Positions 49,867 through 61,337 of a DNA stretch of 64,000 nucleotides are shown one piece after another; the first letter of the stretch is position 1; each line of letters opens with the position of its first letter. Under the pieces are notes generated by a model. It searched no databases. It worked only from the letters and a program-made list of their open reading frames with translations, and was not told the origin of the DNA. The DNA is from Entomortierella parvispora. Taxonomy: Eukaryota; Mortierellomycota; Mortierellomycetes; Mortierellales; Mortierellaceae. The stretch is from positions 1-64,000 of the forward strand of contig OY752149.1 in NCBI GenBank assembly GCA_963573315.1. The letters are read 5' to 3'. The position numbers and the translations under genes were made by a program.

Positions 49867-52800
49867 TCAGTACTCAATTGTGCCGTTCAAGATGCCAGCG
49901 GACAAATCGTTTCGGCGTCTCTTCATTCGGCCTTTAACCAACTTTGCCTCTGCCTTGAGGGACTTCAACAGTTTGTTCTATCAAGGAGATCAAAAACATG
50001 TTACAAAAATGAAGGGTTTTCACACTTATCCGATCTGTTCAACAGTCGATTCATCCTCCTCTCACATTACCTGCAGAGTCTTTTCCAAGTCTAGCTCAGC
50101 TGACTTAAGTTTTTGCCATCCATTATGACGATCACAATGGCGGCGAACCAGGCACACCTCGCGGCCAATGTCTTCAAGCTGCAACAACAGATAGGATGAC
50201 TGTATGGACGATGACGATGACGAAGCTTGACGTTTCGAATCAACCAACAGCTTGTCTTCTCCGGCATTATGAGATCTCTTGGCGGATGGCGAAACCACCA
50301 CCACTACACCAGACGACGGAGGGGCCATTGAGGAGGAACGCGATCCAGAAGGCGAAGTTGCCACTGACTGCAAGGCGGCCGTAACAGCTCGCTCCATTCT
50401 CTGCATGTCCTGCGTGTCATCCCAGACCAAGCTGAAATCGAACCCACAGATACTTTCCTTCTCGTGGTCCTTATCTTTTGCAGACTTGTCCTTGGAGGAG
50501 CCTTTGCCTTTGGGCTTGAACTTGGAGCCTCGGTGAGACGCTTCTTGATTTTCAGCCCCGGCTCCGTTCTCTTCCACAACCGCGGATTTCTGCTGTCGGA
50601 GCACAAGCGCCTCGTCCAGGCTGGAGGGCGACCACGCGCCTACATCTTGGTTGGCCTGTCGATGCACACAAACCTCAAGTTGCTTTTCACGTCCCTCCAA
50701 AATGGAGCACACTTTACGGACATGCGCCATACGCTCTCGGATGTTGATCAATCGCTGACGATCGTCCAAGTCCGCTAGTGTAAGACATCGGCGTCGTTGG
50801 AGATGCTGGTGCTGTTGTTCCTGCTCAGGCATCGACTCTTCCCCGTCCTTCAACAAAGGCGGCGAGGCCAAGGGTGTCGGAGCTAATCCAAAGACGAGCT
50901 CTTGGGAAGCATGGATACGTTCTGTTGCCATCAACAAGCCGCACTCTTTCGAACAGTACTTGGATTTCCGAGCCACCGGCTTTTCACAACTCTCGCGAAG
51001 GCACCTCTTTTTCAGCGATGCATGTCGACCTTTGTCTAATTGCGTTTACAAAATGAAGATACCAGTTACACGTTAGTCATATAATCCGATGAGCCAGAAG
51101 CTACGCGAGTGGGGAAAAGATTTTACCTTCACATCGCTTGCAGTAATACTTGTCCACCATCTCGCTGTCCTTCTCTGCAACGCCAACGCAGTCTCCATGA
51201 AACCAATCATCGCATCCATCGCAAGCAATCATAAAACGGCTACGGTCATAAGGCGTCCGACAGATGCAATACAGTCCAGCTCCTCCTTCCGATTGCTCTG
51301 ACGCGTCAGTATTGGGTACGACATCATGAGCGGGGGTCTCATCCTTTGCATCCTGTAGACTGGCTGGGCGACTTGTGTGTTGTTCAGGAGTGGAGACTCC
51401 TTTGGAGGATCCTGTTGCTCCTCGACGATTATTGGCATCGGAATGTAAATCTGAGGACAAACTCGTATGTTTTTTCAAGGCTGATGGAGTGGGCTTTTTA
51501 GCCAGTACTTGTCCTTGACCGTCCTTTGAGCTCGGCGAAGATTCGCGATCCAGGATCTTGGGTTTTTGGTTTCCCGTATTATTCTTTGCCATTTTTGGGG
51601 CTTTCGTTGTCGCCTCTTGAGTATCCACCGTCGATTTCTTTTTACCGAGCTTTCTATCGATTTGGTCGAGTGGGGTAGAATGAGCTGGAGTGTCGACTTT
51701 ACCGCCGGTTTCCTTGAAGGTATTCAGCAACCCATTGGGTTGCACATCTTGTGTCGCACGGTCCTTGTGCCCAAGAACTGACCCACTTTGCGCCGAGTTG
51801 GGCCTGGATGGGGATTTTCCGCCCTCAGACTCTCTTTGAGGGTGAATGATACTTGATAGCGAGGTCGGTCGCATCGGCTCTGATGAGGTCACTGGGTCTA
51901 ACTTCGTAGCATCTGGTGCCATGGCCACTTGTCTACTCTTCAAGGTCTCCACTTTGGTAGGCTTGCTCTTATACTCCTCGTGTCCTAGCGTTGGACCTTG
52001 ATCTCCGCCATTCTCGTCGGTATTACTTGTTGAGCCAGGCACAGCACGTTTATCGGTCTCAACAATCGGATTGAGGTCAGTGAGCCCCACTCTTCCGTGC
52101 ATTTCGGTCTCTTGTTCCTGGGATCCCTTTAAGAGTGTGCCATCCAAGCGCACCTTTTTCAATGGAACTGCAATAATGTCCTCTCGACTCCCTTCAAACG
52201 GATGCTTCTGTCCAGGCAGAGGCAATGTATCTCCTTTAAGTGCAGGTTGAGACACAGACTCTAAAGGTGACCTCTCGGTTTCTTCTTGAGTCCCGCTCAA
52301 AACTTTCTTGGGCACTTTTGTAACTCGCTCTTTCTTTGGCTGCTTGAGAGGTTTGTCTTTAACGGGCTTGTCCTTTCCTGCCTTCTTCTTGGACGATGGT
52401 ACTGGCTCTGGAGGATGAGGTGTTGGTGGCGCTTCACTTTCGTTATCGTCCTGGGTCGATAGCCGCTCAGCCAATGCATGCTCTGAATTAAATGAGGTCG
52501 GTGGTAACAACGGATGTTGCGGATTCTTCACACCCTCCTGTCCGTAGATAGGGCTCATCGGCAAACGATCCATCGATGTCGATGGCAACGGTTGTTTGTT
52601 CGATGCTATGGGCCGACGCTCATCGTCCATCTCCGCTCGAGAGGCTTCGTCGTTATTCTCTGGCTCTGGTGCATTCAAGAGGTTCATGAGACTAAGGGTC
52701 CTTGATGGCGGTAACGAGGCGATCTTGTTGACAGGTGAAACCAGCTGACTGTCGGATTGTGTAGAGTATGAAACGGTATTCGTTCGGGCTGTTGGGGAGC

Positions 52801-54976
52801 CAGAGTGTCCAATTAAAGAGTTGGAAGAGGTGCGCTGACGAGATTCATTGAGTAACGACTTTGAAGCGGATGGTAGGGCAGAGTGGGCCGCCCCTGGAGA
52901 GCTTGACAGATCACCTCCAGCTGCCTCCGTTTGAGGCGACATACGGGACGTTTGATTATGGTACATGATCTCTTCTTGAGAGCTATATCCCACATGTGTT
53001 CCAGGTCGAGACGCCTGCAAAGGATAAGGCTGCGGTGGTGCTTGATGCTCCAGATGTTGGGACACATGTGCCTGTGATTGTGAGTGAGCAAGTTGATGCT
53101 GCTGATGCTGTGATTGATGTAGGTGGTGCTGAATTGGGCGGGATGGTGGATGCTGAGTCGACGATTGGGGTGTTGAGGCAGTTATTCCTGCTCCCCTGCC
53201 TTGCTTGTGCTCGTGACCCTGCTGTTGCTGTTGCTGCTGTTGCTGCAACTGTGACATGAAATTCATCACCAATGCTTCGTCATTTTCTGGGTGAGGGGAC
53301 TGACGTGGGTACTGCTGAGCTGTCGGTGAAGGTCTCGTCATTGAACCAGCCGCAGAATCTTGACTCAGTGTGCGATGTCCCGTAGGCACTCCAGCATGTT
53401 GAGCTGAGGGAGGTGGGGAACTACCTCGGCGACCGTATTCATACTCATGATGACCATATGGCTGCCCATGCATTGAGTGGGCATGTAGAGTATGTTCATC
53501 AGAGCCAGGTGGTCTATTGTAGGCCGTTCCTGGCGGTATGGCGAAATGAGAACCATGCGGCGTATGCTGGTGGGATTGGTGAAGCTGCATTTGCTGGTGC
53601 TGGAGCTGCTGTTGCTGTTGTGAATGATGATGTGGATCCGGCCGCTGCTGATGATGCTGGGCTGGAATCGGGTGGTGTACATCCTGGAAGCTTGGCTCTG
53701 CATAAGTAGATTGGCGGTGATGCTGATATTCAAAAGACCCAGGGTTCCCAGCCTCCGTAGCATGCGGTCGATATTCACCATGGAAAGAGTGGTTTGAGAA
53801 TGATGGTTGTCTTGACTTTGAGGTAAATTCGGGTGCAGTCTGAGAAGGTGAAGGAGCTCGCATTCCAGGAAGACCTGTATTAGCCACCACATAGCGACCA
53901 GATCCAATAGGAGGCGATTGCATGCGGCTATCTCCTGACGGTTCTACGCTAGGGCGTCGCATTGCCGAGTGAACAGATGCACTCGAAGGATGAGATGTCA
54001 TGGGAGCAGTGGCTGTCATTGGACCAGAAAAAGACGATGAGTGTGAATGTATTCCCATCCCTTGATTGACGTTTCCCAGCTGTTGACGGGCCTGCCTATT
54101 ATGTGTTGGCGCTACGGCGCCCCCTTGGCTATGAAACTGAGGCTCTGAGGGACCCTGCCCAGGAGAATACTGGGGATATTGCCTGAACTGTGGTGGTTGA
54201 TTTTGCGGTGCTATAGACGATGGAACGCCTGGACCACCAGTAGTATAGGCGATCGATCCAGCTGAGGCCGAGGATGTCGATGAAGAAGATGTGGGAGGTG
54301 TATGAGGCTGGTAATATGACTGATGCTGCAATTGTGCAGAGGGCTGGCCAGGATGCTGATGTCTGGTTTGCTGTGCTTGGTTCTGAAAGTGAGAGTGCGA
54401 TTGAGATTGGTATGGCTGCATCTGTTGATGTTGTTGCTGTTGCTGTTGTTGCTGCTGTTGCTGTTGCTGTTGGTAGTGATACGATTGCGGCGTATATGAA
54501 CGGTCGTCTTGGTGGAAATGGTCAGGACTCTGCATTAACCGCTGTTGCTGCTGGTGCTGTTGTGAAATCTGGTGCTGATATTGGTGATGGCCTGGGTGCG
54601 GTGGAGTTTGCTGGCCAGAGCCACTGGTAGGATGACGATACGCCTGCTGCTGTTGCTGTTGCTGTTGCTGTTGGTGCTGGTGCTGCTGATGCTGTTGTCT
54701 CGAAATAGGCTGAGATGGGGCGTAAATGGCAGATGGCGGCGGGTGTCCTCCTTGGTGGCCTGGATAGTAGTGAAATCCTGTGGGATCCGGCGATGATGGA
54801 TTGAGCATACTCTGAATTGAAGACCGCCGCGGCTGGGGTGAGTGCGTGTCTGGATGGTACCCTAGCTGGTCTGTCTGTTGATGATGTTGCTGCACATGTT
54901 GCGCCTGCCCGTAACCATGCGGTAGCGACTGATTCATGGAGTGACGCGGGGGCCGCTGCTGAGAAGGATCGGTCAT
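49867..54976 (-). CDS. SPP1: SPP1/CFP1-like PHD-finger COMPASS subunit, very long
   Basis: Three exons (51127-54976, 50071-51029, 49867-49977) give 1639 residues. The start is the ATG at 54976 ([16 protein letters not shown]); the frame is open further upstream but with no ATG. The first ~1200 residues are Gln/His/Ser/Pro-rich with several polyQ runs. The PHD finger ([39 protein letters not shown]) sits about 1230-1283 and is cut by intron 1 at its end. It is followed by a basic segment and the CFP1 C-terminal domain: [25 protein letters not shown] and [17 protein letters not shown]. The short last exon encodes a basic tail (GRMKRRRND). The family binds H3K4me3 and guides Set1/COMPASS. No CXXC zinc finger was seen. 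Yeast Spp1 is several-fold shorter, so the low-complexity N terminus is unusual. Confidence 0.87.
53222..54700. repeat. CAG/CAA (polyglutamine) tracts in the SPP1 homologue
   Basis: On plus, CTGTTG/TTGCTG runs occur at about 53220-53255, 54428-54475 and 54648-54700. Each encodes 8-14 Gln. CAG and CAA are mixed, which tends to stabilise length. Confidence 0.85.
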
Positions 54977-55741
54977 TGTTTCCGAAGTATGTACAAAAGT
55001 GAAGGGTCCTGCCGTTGCTACTTTGATGTTCCTGAGGTTCACAGTGCCTGATCTATGGCTGGAAAACACAACGAGGCAAGTCAGTTATCAGGGAACTTTT
55101 GGTAGAAACCTGCAGTTCATGCTGAAGCTACACGTATATAGAAAACAGAAAGCGAGAGTCTTCCTGGATTTTCGAATCCACATGGATGATGTGCATTGAA
55201 ATCCAGCTGATTGTCTGTCCATGTTCCCATCCATATTAATACAAACACGCCTTTCCGACAATATGCAGCACATACATGCAGGAACCTAGTTGTTGATAAT
55301 GCGGAGGGTCCTCGGTCACTACTGATTAGGCGTGCGGATGTGATCAGAATCAGCCACGGCCGGTTCGTTGCGTATGGTGAGGCAAGATTGATGTCGAGGG
55401 ACGGATGTGGATGGTGGGTGGTTGCAGACAATCATGCGAACTGCGATGAACAAAGCAGCGCAGGCGGCAACAGACGACACGTGATACGAACAGTCATGTG
55501 ATTTGGCGCGTCGCTGGCCCGCTTGTCTTCCTCCGAGAACACGATCAGCTCTTGCCCTCTATCAGCTGGCATGCGAGCTTGGCTGATTGCTTCTTCGACA
55601 TAAATGCCACCGGAAAGTATGCCTGCCCCCCCTCTCTATCTTCTTTGCCCTTTTTGCTCTTCTTGCCCCTCTTGCCTTTCCACTGCTTACCACCAGTGTC
55701 TCCTCTCTAACAACCTCACCTAGCCCTACTTGACACTTGAA
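54977..55741. promoter_or_regulatory. Divergent upstream region, SPP1 homologue / GPI-type gene
   Basis: 765 bp without a credible gene. The T/C-rich stretch at 55620-55700 is the likely leader of the plus-strand gene. No TATA box stands out. Confidence 0.45.
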
Positions 55742-56973
55742 ATGGTGAGCTTTCGCATCATCCTGTCCTTGCTGATCAGTCTCTCTATCGCTGGTCAAGG
55801 CACTTGCCTCCATGACCAAGAGCATCAAGTTTTCAAGCGTGACAATACAGTCTATGGTAAACTACTTTGTTGGACGCTTTTTGTTGGACGCTTTTCGCTT
55901 GTCTCATCTCGACGTCTTTCTGACCATTTCTCCGGTCTACCATTTCTCCGGTCTACCAGTAACTGTCACCGAGTATAGATACGTCCCTATTCCACCTCCT
56001 GCCACTCTGATGCAATCGCCTGCTTTTCTACAACCAGCCTCTGCTTTGGCTGAACATCCTGGTAAAAACTAAGAATTCTGTCAGTGTTTGCCCCAAATCT
56101 GATCTATTCGGCGTTGCACATTGAACTCACCAACTGCTTGTTGATGTTTGTGCATTCAATTCTTTGATCAACTTCATGTTATACTCCCCTTCAATAATAT
56201 GGCTACCATGCCGCACCCTTTGATTTACGTGGGCTGTCGATCCCCACTTTTGTTTGGGTTGTGGGTCAGCTCAACCTCTCTCAATTGCCACTCCTGCCGC
56301 AACTGCATGGCTAACTAATTCGAATGCTGCTTTGACGTATACCTCCTATGCTGGGTTGCTGTCTACGGTGGCACCGGCCTTCTATCCTTCGCCATCACTT
56401 GCTGTTGCATTGCCTGTGCCCGCCATTCCGATCCCTACGACAGCTTCTCTGGCGGCGCCCTCGTCCCAGACTCTCTCTTCAATTTCAGTTGCAGTTTGGA
56501 CTCCTGTCCCCGTTTGGGTCACCACGCACCACTCAAGCGTTTCTGCGACGGCTCCAGCGTCGTCATCTACGTTGGTAGCACCTTCATTTAATTCGCAGCC
56601 GACATCGACATCCTCAGGATCGACCCAAAGCGACAGCAAAAGCCTGTCGGCATCTGAAGTTTCTCCGAGTACCAGTTTGTCAACTACGTCAGCATCGGCA
56701 GACGTAACAGTTTCCACCTCCACAACTACTCGGGTTGACTCTGTGACCACTTCGACCTTTGTTGGTTCAGATGGTACAACCACTGCCATGACGGAGTATC
56801 CCTCATCAACGCGTCCACACGGTGCTCAGAGCACCTCTGGAGCAGACTCGAGACGGCCTTTACTCAGACTTGACGGACACACACTTGCATCCGTGTTTAT
56901 TAGCCCCGGCTCAGTATGGGTGGCAATTGCAGCCGCCCTCACGATGCCAGGGGTATTGTTGTTGGTGATATAA
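55742..56973 (+). CDS. Ser/Thr-rich cell-surface protein, probable GPI anchor
   Basis: Three exons (55742-55856, 55960-56061, 56270-56973) give 306 residues. The signal peptide reads MVSFRIILSLLISLSIAGQG. The middle is dominated by Ser, Thr, Ala and Pro (for example STSSGSTQSDSKSLSASEVS), typical of a heavily O-mannosylated stalk. The C terminus ends with a hydrophobic stretch, SVWVAIAAALTMPGVLLLVI, that fits a GPI-attachment signal. Some fungal wall proteins look like this without detectable sequence relatives, so no family is named. The second intron (56062-56269) is long and its acceptor is the least certain boundary. AATAAA lies at 57045-57050. Confidence 0.7.
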
Positions 56974-57254
56974 GAGGCTTGAACCCACCCATTCTACATA
57001 GGCGTCTGAGGCCTTTTTGGCTAACTCTGTATTTGCATCGCAACAATAAAGTCCGAGACTCTGAGTTCCTGTCAATAATCTACGGCTCGGCTTGTGAGTA
57101 CATATGAGCACCCCATTCGCCCGCCAGTCGCTCGTCACACATCCGCCTCGATCGCCGTTGACATGTCTCTTTACAGTTTTTGTCTGTCTTCATCTTCTCT
57201 TCTTTCTTTTCTGTTTCCGCCACACTTCACCATCTTTGTTCAACTCCTGCCACC

Positions 57255-57986
57255 ATGTCTCTTTCTTCCAGCTACCCCAACTTCCCTTTGCTCTCCCTGC
57301 CTATCGCCGCTGGCATTGCCTACGCCCCTCACTTCATCCGTGCCCTGGTATTGTGCAGTCGACAGCGTCATTTATCTTCAACCTTTTCACTCTCTCAGTC
57401 TTTAACCTATTTTACTTGCAATTGATCCACCAACATGACTTGTAGATTGTCATTAATGCAACCAAACGATGGAACAACAGTATGTCAGCTACGTGATCGG
57501 CGTCGTCTTCCATTAAGCACTGTCCTAACGGTTCCTTTCATTTTTGTTTACTACAGTCAGTCCCCGCGGCCAGCTTGAAAAGGTTGAGACTCGCATGAGC
57601 AAGTCTTCCTGGGCCATGGCCAAGCGTGCTGAAGGCGCCCATATCAACGGTATTGAAACCTTGCCCATCTTTTACGGTGCTGTGGTAAGTCCAGGCTGTC
57701 AGACAAATGTGAAGAAACTGAGAAACGGACCAACATAATACAAGTACCATACTGATGCCACCGATCGTGACAACTGTGCCTGTAGCTTGCAGCTTTGCAT
57801 GCCGGTGTCGCCAAGGACACAGTGAACTTTTACTCTGGTCTCTTCCTTGTCTCTCGCGCCCTGTACAACGTAGTCTACATCTTCAACACAACCCAGATTA
57901 CCGCACTTGCTCGCACTGGCGTCTGGACCGCCAGCATGTTGGCGTGCGTGAAACTGTTCCTGGCCGCTGCCGCCACCAAGTACTAG
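57255..57986 (+). CDS. MAPEG-family membrane protein
   Basis: Four exons (57255-57347, 57446-57479, 57557-57684, 57786-57986) give 151 residues. MSLSSSYPNFPLLSLPIAAG begins the first membrane segment. The loop VSPRGQLEKVETRMSK and GAHINGIETLPIFYGAV precede LAALHAGVAKDTVNFYSGLF and the typical ALYNVVYIFN segment. The last helix is WTASMLACVKLFLAAAA. This is the MAPEG layout (four spans; glutathione- or eicosanoid-related enzymes). The fungal subgroup with unknown substrate fits best. AATAAA lies at 57999-58004. Confidence 0.85.
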
Positions 57987-58264
57987 TTTCAGCCAGACAA
58001 TAAAGATGTGAAAAACTGAAAGATGACTACAGTCACGTGCACAACGTGCCTTGAAGGTTGACTGAAGATGTGCAGGTCTGCTGCTGGCTGGCTTGGCAAT
58101 TTCCTCTCTCTTCACTCTTTTCCATCTCTCCTCCACTCCCTGCGTCTGCCGACGAACCAACCGACCGATCGCTTACTATTGCACCTTTCAAGCCCTGCAT
58201 TTGACCCCACTCTTCCCTACCACACACAGCCACATTCCCCACATCTCTCATAGGTCTCCACGTC

Positions 58265-59311
58265 ATGAACCTCTTTTTTAATCGCAAGCCAAAGGTGACG
58301 CCCAAGGATTCGATTGTCGAACTCAGAAATACCCTTCAAATGCTCGAGAAGCGAGAAACCTTCCTTCAGACAAAGATCGACAATGAGCTCAAGATTGCCA
58401 AGGCAAATGCCACCAAGAACAGAAGAGGTATCAAGTCGTCTGTATCCTTGCTTTGCGTTTTGAAGGCTGCCAAGCCAACCTGCCCTACACGAGGGGCAAA
58501 GTTGGTATGACCATTGTCCTCTCCTTGTCTGCGCAAACTGTTTCTGACCCCACTATTCTTTCCGCACCTGGTCTAGCCGCATTGATGGCCTTGAAGCGCA
58601 AGAAGCAGTTCGAGGGTCAGATTGAAAAGATCTCTGGGTCGAGGCTGACGATAGAAACTCAGGTGATGGCCATTGAGAGTGCCAACGTCAACTTGGAGAC
58701 AATGAAGGCCATGCGTGCAGGAGCAGAAGCCATGAAGGGTATCCATGGAGCTATGTAAGCTACAATTTTGAAAGCCATGAGAGGATATGCAAAAAAAAGA
58801 AATCGTAACAGCCTCACTAACCAAGTGGGAACATATATGGCTGAATAGGGACATCAACAAGGTGGACCAGACAATGGAAGAAATTAGAGACCAGATGGAA
58901 CTTGCCAATGAAATCTCCGATGTGATTTCTCAGCCTGTCGGTGGCATTGAAATGGATGATGTAAGGACCATGAAGATTGCACGGCGACCAAGCTGTCGGA
59001 TGGACTGTTGCCGTCGTGTTTTTGGCACCTTTTACTGACCCCTCTTCTCCATAGGACGAACTTGCGCAAGAGCTTGATGAACTGGAGCAGGAGGAGTTGA
59101 ACAAGCAGCTTTTGGAGACGGAACGGCCTCCTCAAATGGGTCTGCCCTCTGTACCAAACCATGAGCCTGGTAAGAGACTGACCCTTACTTGATATTGCCT
59201 GCACTGCATCATTCTTGTCTGCTGATAGTTATTCTTTTTCATTCATTTGTAGAAGTGGAAGACGAGGAGGAGGCAGAGCTCCGAGAATTGCGCGAGAGCA
59301 TGGCCATGTAA
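58265..59311 (+). CDS. SNF7: ESCRT-III subunit Snf7/CHMP4
   Basis: Five exons (58265-58427, 58577-58754, 58849-58960, 59055-59169, 59253-59311) give 208 residues. MNLFFNRKPKVTPKDSIVEL opens the basic core. A basic coiled helix follows (LEKRETFLQTKIDNELKIAK, then ALMALKRKKQFEGQIEKISG). NVNLETMKAMRAGAEAMKGI is characteristic of Snf7. The acidic C-terminal half (DELAQELDELEQEELNKQLL and VEDEEEAELRELRESMAM) holds the autoinhibitory and MIT/Bro1-binding helices. It polymerises on endosomal membranes to bud and cut intralumenal vesicles. Each intron is about 85-150 bp, GT-AG. Confidence 0.95.
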
Positions 59312-59571
59312 CCCTCTGTTCCCGTTACGTAGTGAGTAGATCAGGCTTGGGCACCTCTGTGAAGACCTGGCTGCGGCTAATGGAGCGACAAGGCGAAAGA
59401 AAAGACAACAGTGGGGCTCGAATAAAATATATCCAAACCAATGTCTTTTGTTTTCTCAGCATTCTTCATTCATTCATTTCACTTCATTTCATTCTTGGCA
59501 TTACCCACCCACCAGCCAATCTTGCTCCACCCTCCACAGGCGCTGAAACGCATGCTCTCGGACCACCCGCG

Positions 59572-61170
59572 ATGGTCAGGCTTACCTTGGCTAACTATGA
59601 CTGCAGTCTGCCTGCGGACAGTGACTCTTCACAAATCACCCGACCAAACATGCTGGACAAGGTTGGGGACAGAAACGAGACCGACACCTTTCCCGTACCA
59701 AACCCTCATGACTCCGCGAGCTTTCGACGCAGGACAGATATGGCTGTGGATCTGGCAGGGTTGGAAACACTGATAGCCGTCTGCAAAAAAGTCGAGGGCG
59801 CAGTCAATGCCCTCTATGCCGCGAAAATGAACCGAATGGAAGAGCAGAATCCTCTGTCGCAGGGCAAGGACGAAGACGAGGCTGGATTAGCAACCGCATG
59901 GGCCGAGTCTCCTATAACCTTGCCTGGTGAAGTCTACTTTGGACGGGACACTCCCTTCTTTTCTCATTCTGGCTTTGCCTCTGAAGTCCGACCTAGGATA
60001 GAAGCCGCGATCATACCCGGGGAATTGGATAGTATGCGCCTCTTTCCATTGCTGAGTTTAAAGCCCGAGAACCCGCAAGACTCAATAGCCCAGCTTCGGT
60101 TCGTGTTTTCGGCCTACCAGGTCCCGAGAGGGGTAGCCTTCGCCTTGTTTATGAACTCTCTACAGCGAAGACGCGTGGTCGACACGTACCTGATTCCGTT
60201 CGAATATGAACATGTCCGACCCGATCAAGATGTTGTCTTTGGATTGACAGGACCTTTGGAGGCCTCCTGCCGTCTGCTCAAAAAATTCCTGGTGTGCGAT
60301 GGGAGGAAGTCTTTGGCGGAGAGGCCTTATAGGATCCACTGCCTAGTGCCCTCCGACTTACATCTCGCCTGCTTCTCCCCTGGTCCTGCGTCCTCTTGGT
60401 CTTCTACGCGCAGGAGTATTGCGGCCACTGATGAGGATTTACTGACAATTGAATCAATGTCGCTACGCACTCTCATAGCTGCAACGAAATCCATAGGAGA
60501 AGGTCTTTCGACGCAAGAAGATTCGCTGCACTGTACATTTTATCGGGGAGGGTACCCTTCTGTAATTCCTGACAAAGGCTCAAACAATTGTGAATTACTC
60601 TTGTCATCCAAGGGGCCTCTCTTGGGTCCTCGTGAGAACCCGCCTGAGAATACACTGGATGTGGGTGGAATGCCACGCTTCGGTTTGAGTTTGCTACTAA
60701 ATCGCGTCCACGCCCATGCGATATCTGGGGAGGAGGGAGTGTTGATCCGGCTGTTGTTGACTGCTCTTGGTTCAAGGTTTCGAGTGTCGAGTTCCGGACT
60801 GAAGACTCTAGGGGGAACGTTTTTTGTGTACGAGATTGGCGCTCATGATCTGGACACACTTGAACGAACAGTGGTTGAGCTGATCCGCTGGATAGAGCGA
60901 CCTGCCCTTGCCTTGGAATGGACCCTTAGGCTTCTTCTTCCACGAGGAGTTTCGCATGCCCTTCAAAGTCGAAGCGTAACTCAAGAGTGGCATCTGCTGG
61001 AGATGTTTGGCTGTAACGCTCCAGGAGCCGCATCAGATGAGGGACGTTGGCTCGATGAGACTATTGGATGTACCATTGTGGGTAGCAGCGGTCGTCGTGG
61101 AATCCAGGAAGCGATCAGAAACACTCTGTCGATGTTATACCGTGGTCTCAATCACGATGCGGGTTGGTAA
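59572..61170 (+). CDS. Unrecognised 532-aa protein
   Basis: A single open frame begins at the ATG 59572 (MVRLTLANYDCSLPADSDSS). Codons in frame upstream run to 59215 but cross the spacer after SNF7 and are not conserved-looking. I do not recognise the family. Features: an N-terminal hydrophilic region, ESPITLPGEVYFGRDTPFF, a helix-rich middle, and PRFGLSLLLNRVHAHAISGE and LGSRFRVSSSGLKTLGGTFF toward the C terminus. It has no signal peptide, no convincing membrane span and few Cys. A poly(A) hexamer AATAAA lies just after the stop (61180-61185). The frame length argues that it is real. Confidence 0.7.
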   Translation: MVRLTLANYDCSLPADSDSSQITRPNMLDKVGDRNETDTFPVPNPHDSASFRRRTDMAVDLAGLETLIAVCKKVEGAVNALYAAKMNRMEEQNPLSQGKDEDEAGLATAWAESPITLPGEVYFGRDTPFFSHSGFASEVRPRIEAAIIPGELDSMRLFPLLSLKPENPQDSIAQLRFVFSAYQVPRGVAFALFMNSLQRRRVVDTYLIPFEYEHVRPDQDVVFGLTGPLEASCRLLKKFLVCDGRKSLAERPYRIHCLVPSDLHLACFSPGPASSWSSTRRSIAATDEDLLTIESMSLRTLIAATKSIGEGLSTQEDSLHCTFYRGGYPSVIPDKGSNNCELLLSSKGPLLGPRENPPENTLDVGGMPRFGLSLLLNRVHAHAISGEEGVLIRLLLTALGSRFRVSSSGLKTLGGTFFVYEIGAHDLDTLERTVVELIRWIERPALALEWTLRLLLPRGVSHALQSRSVTQEWHLLEMFGCNAPGAASDEGRWLDETIGCTIVGSSGRRGIQEAIRNTLSMLYRGLNHDAGW

Positions 61171-61337
61171 CCACCCAGCAATAAAAGAAAAATGTCGCGC
61201 AAAGAAACAAAGCCTCCAACCCCTCGATTTTTTTTATCTTTCTCCTTTCTTTCCTCCCAATTCACACGCTTTTCGTTTCTTTTGACAACTTTCAACCACC
61301 CACTCACCAACCCTTACTCACAAAAACAAAGAAGAAA

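Noticed and set aside
54977..55069. N-terminal extension of the SPP1 homologue by 31 codons
   Set aside because: The frame is open but begins at GTG, not ATG. The first ATG at 54976 is the simpler start.
59215..59571. Extension of the 532-aa frame upstream into the SNF7 terminal exon region
   Set aside because: It overlaps SNF7 exon 5 (59253-59311) in another frame and has no ATG near its beginning; the ATG at 59572 is preferred.
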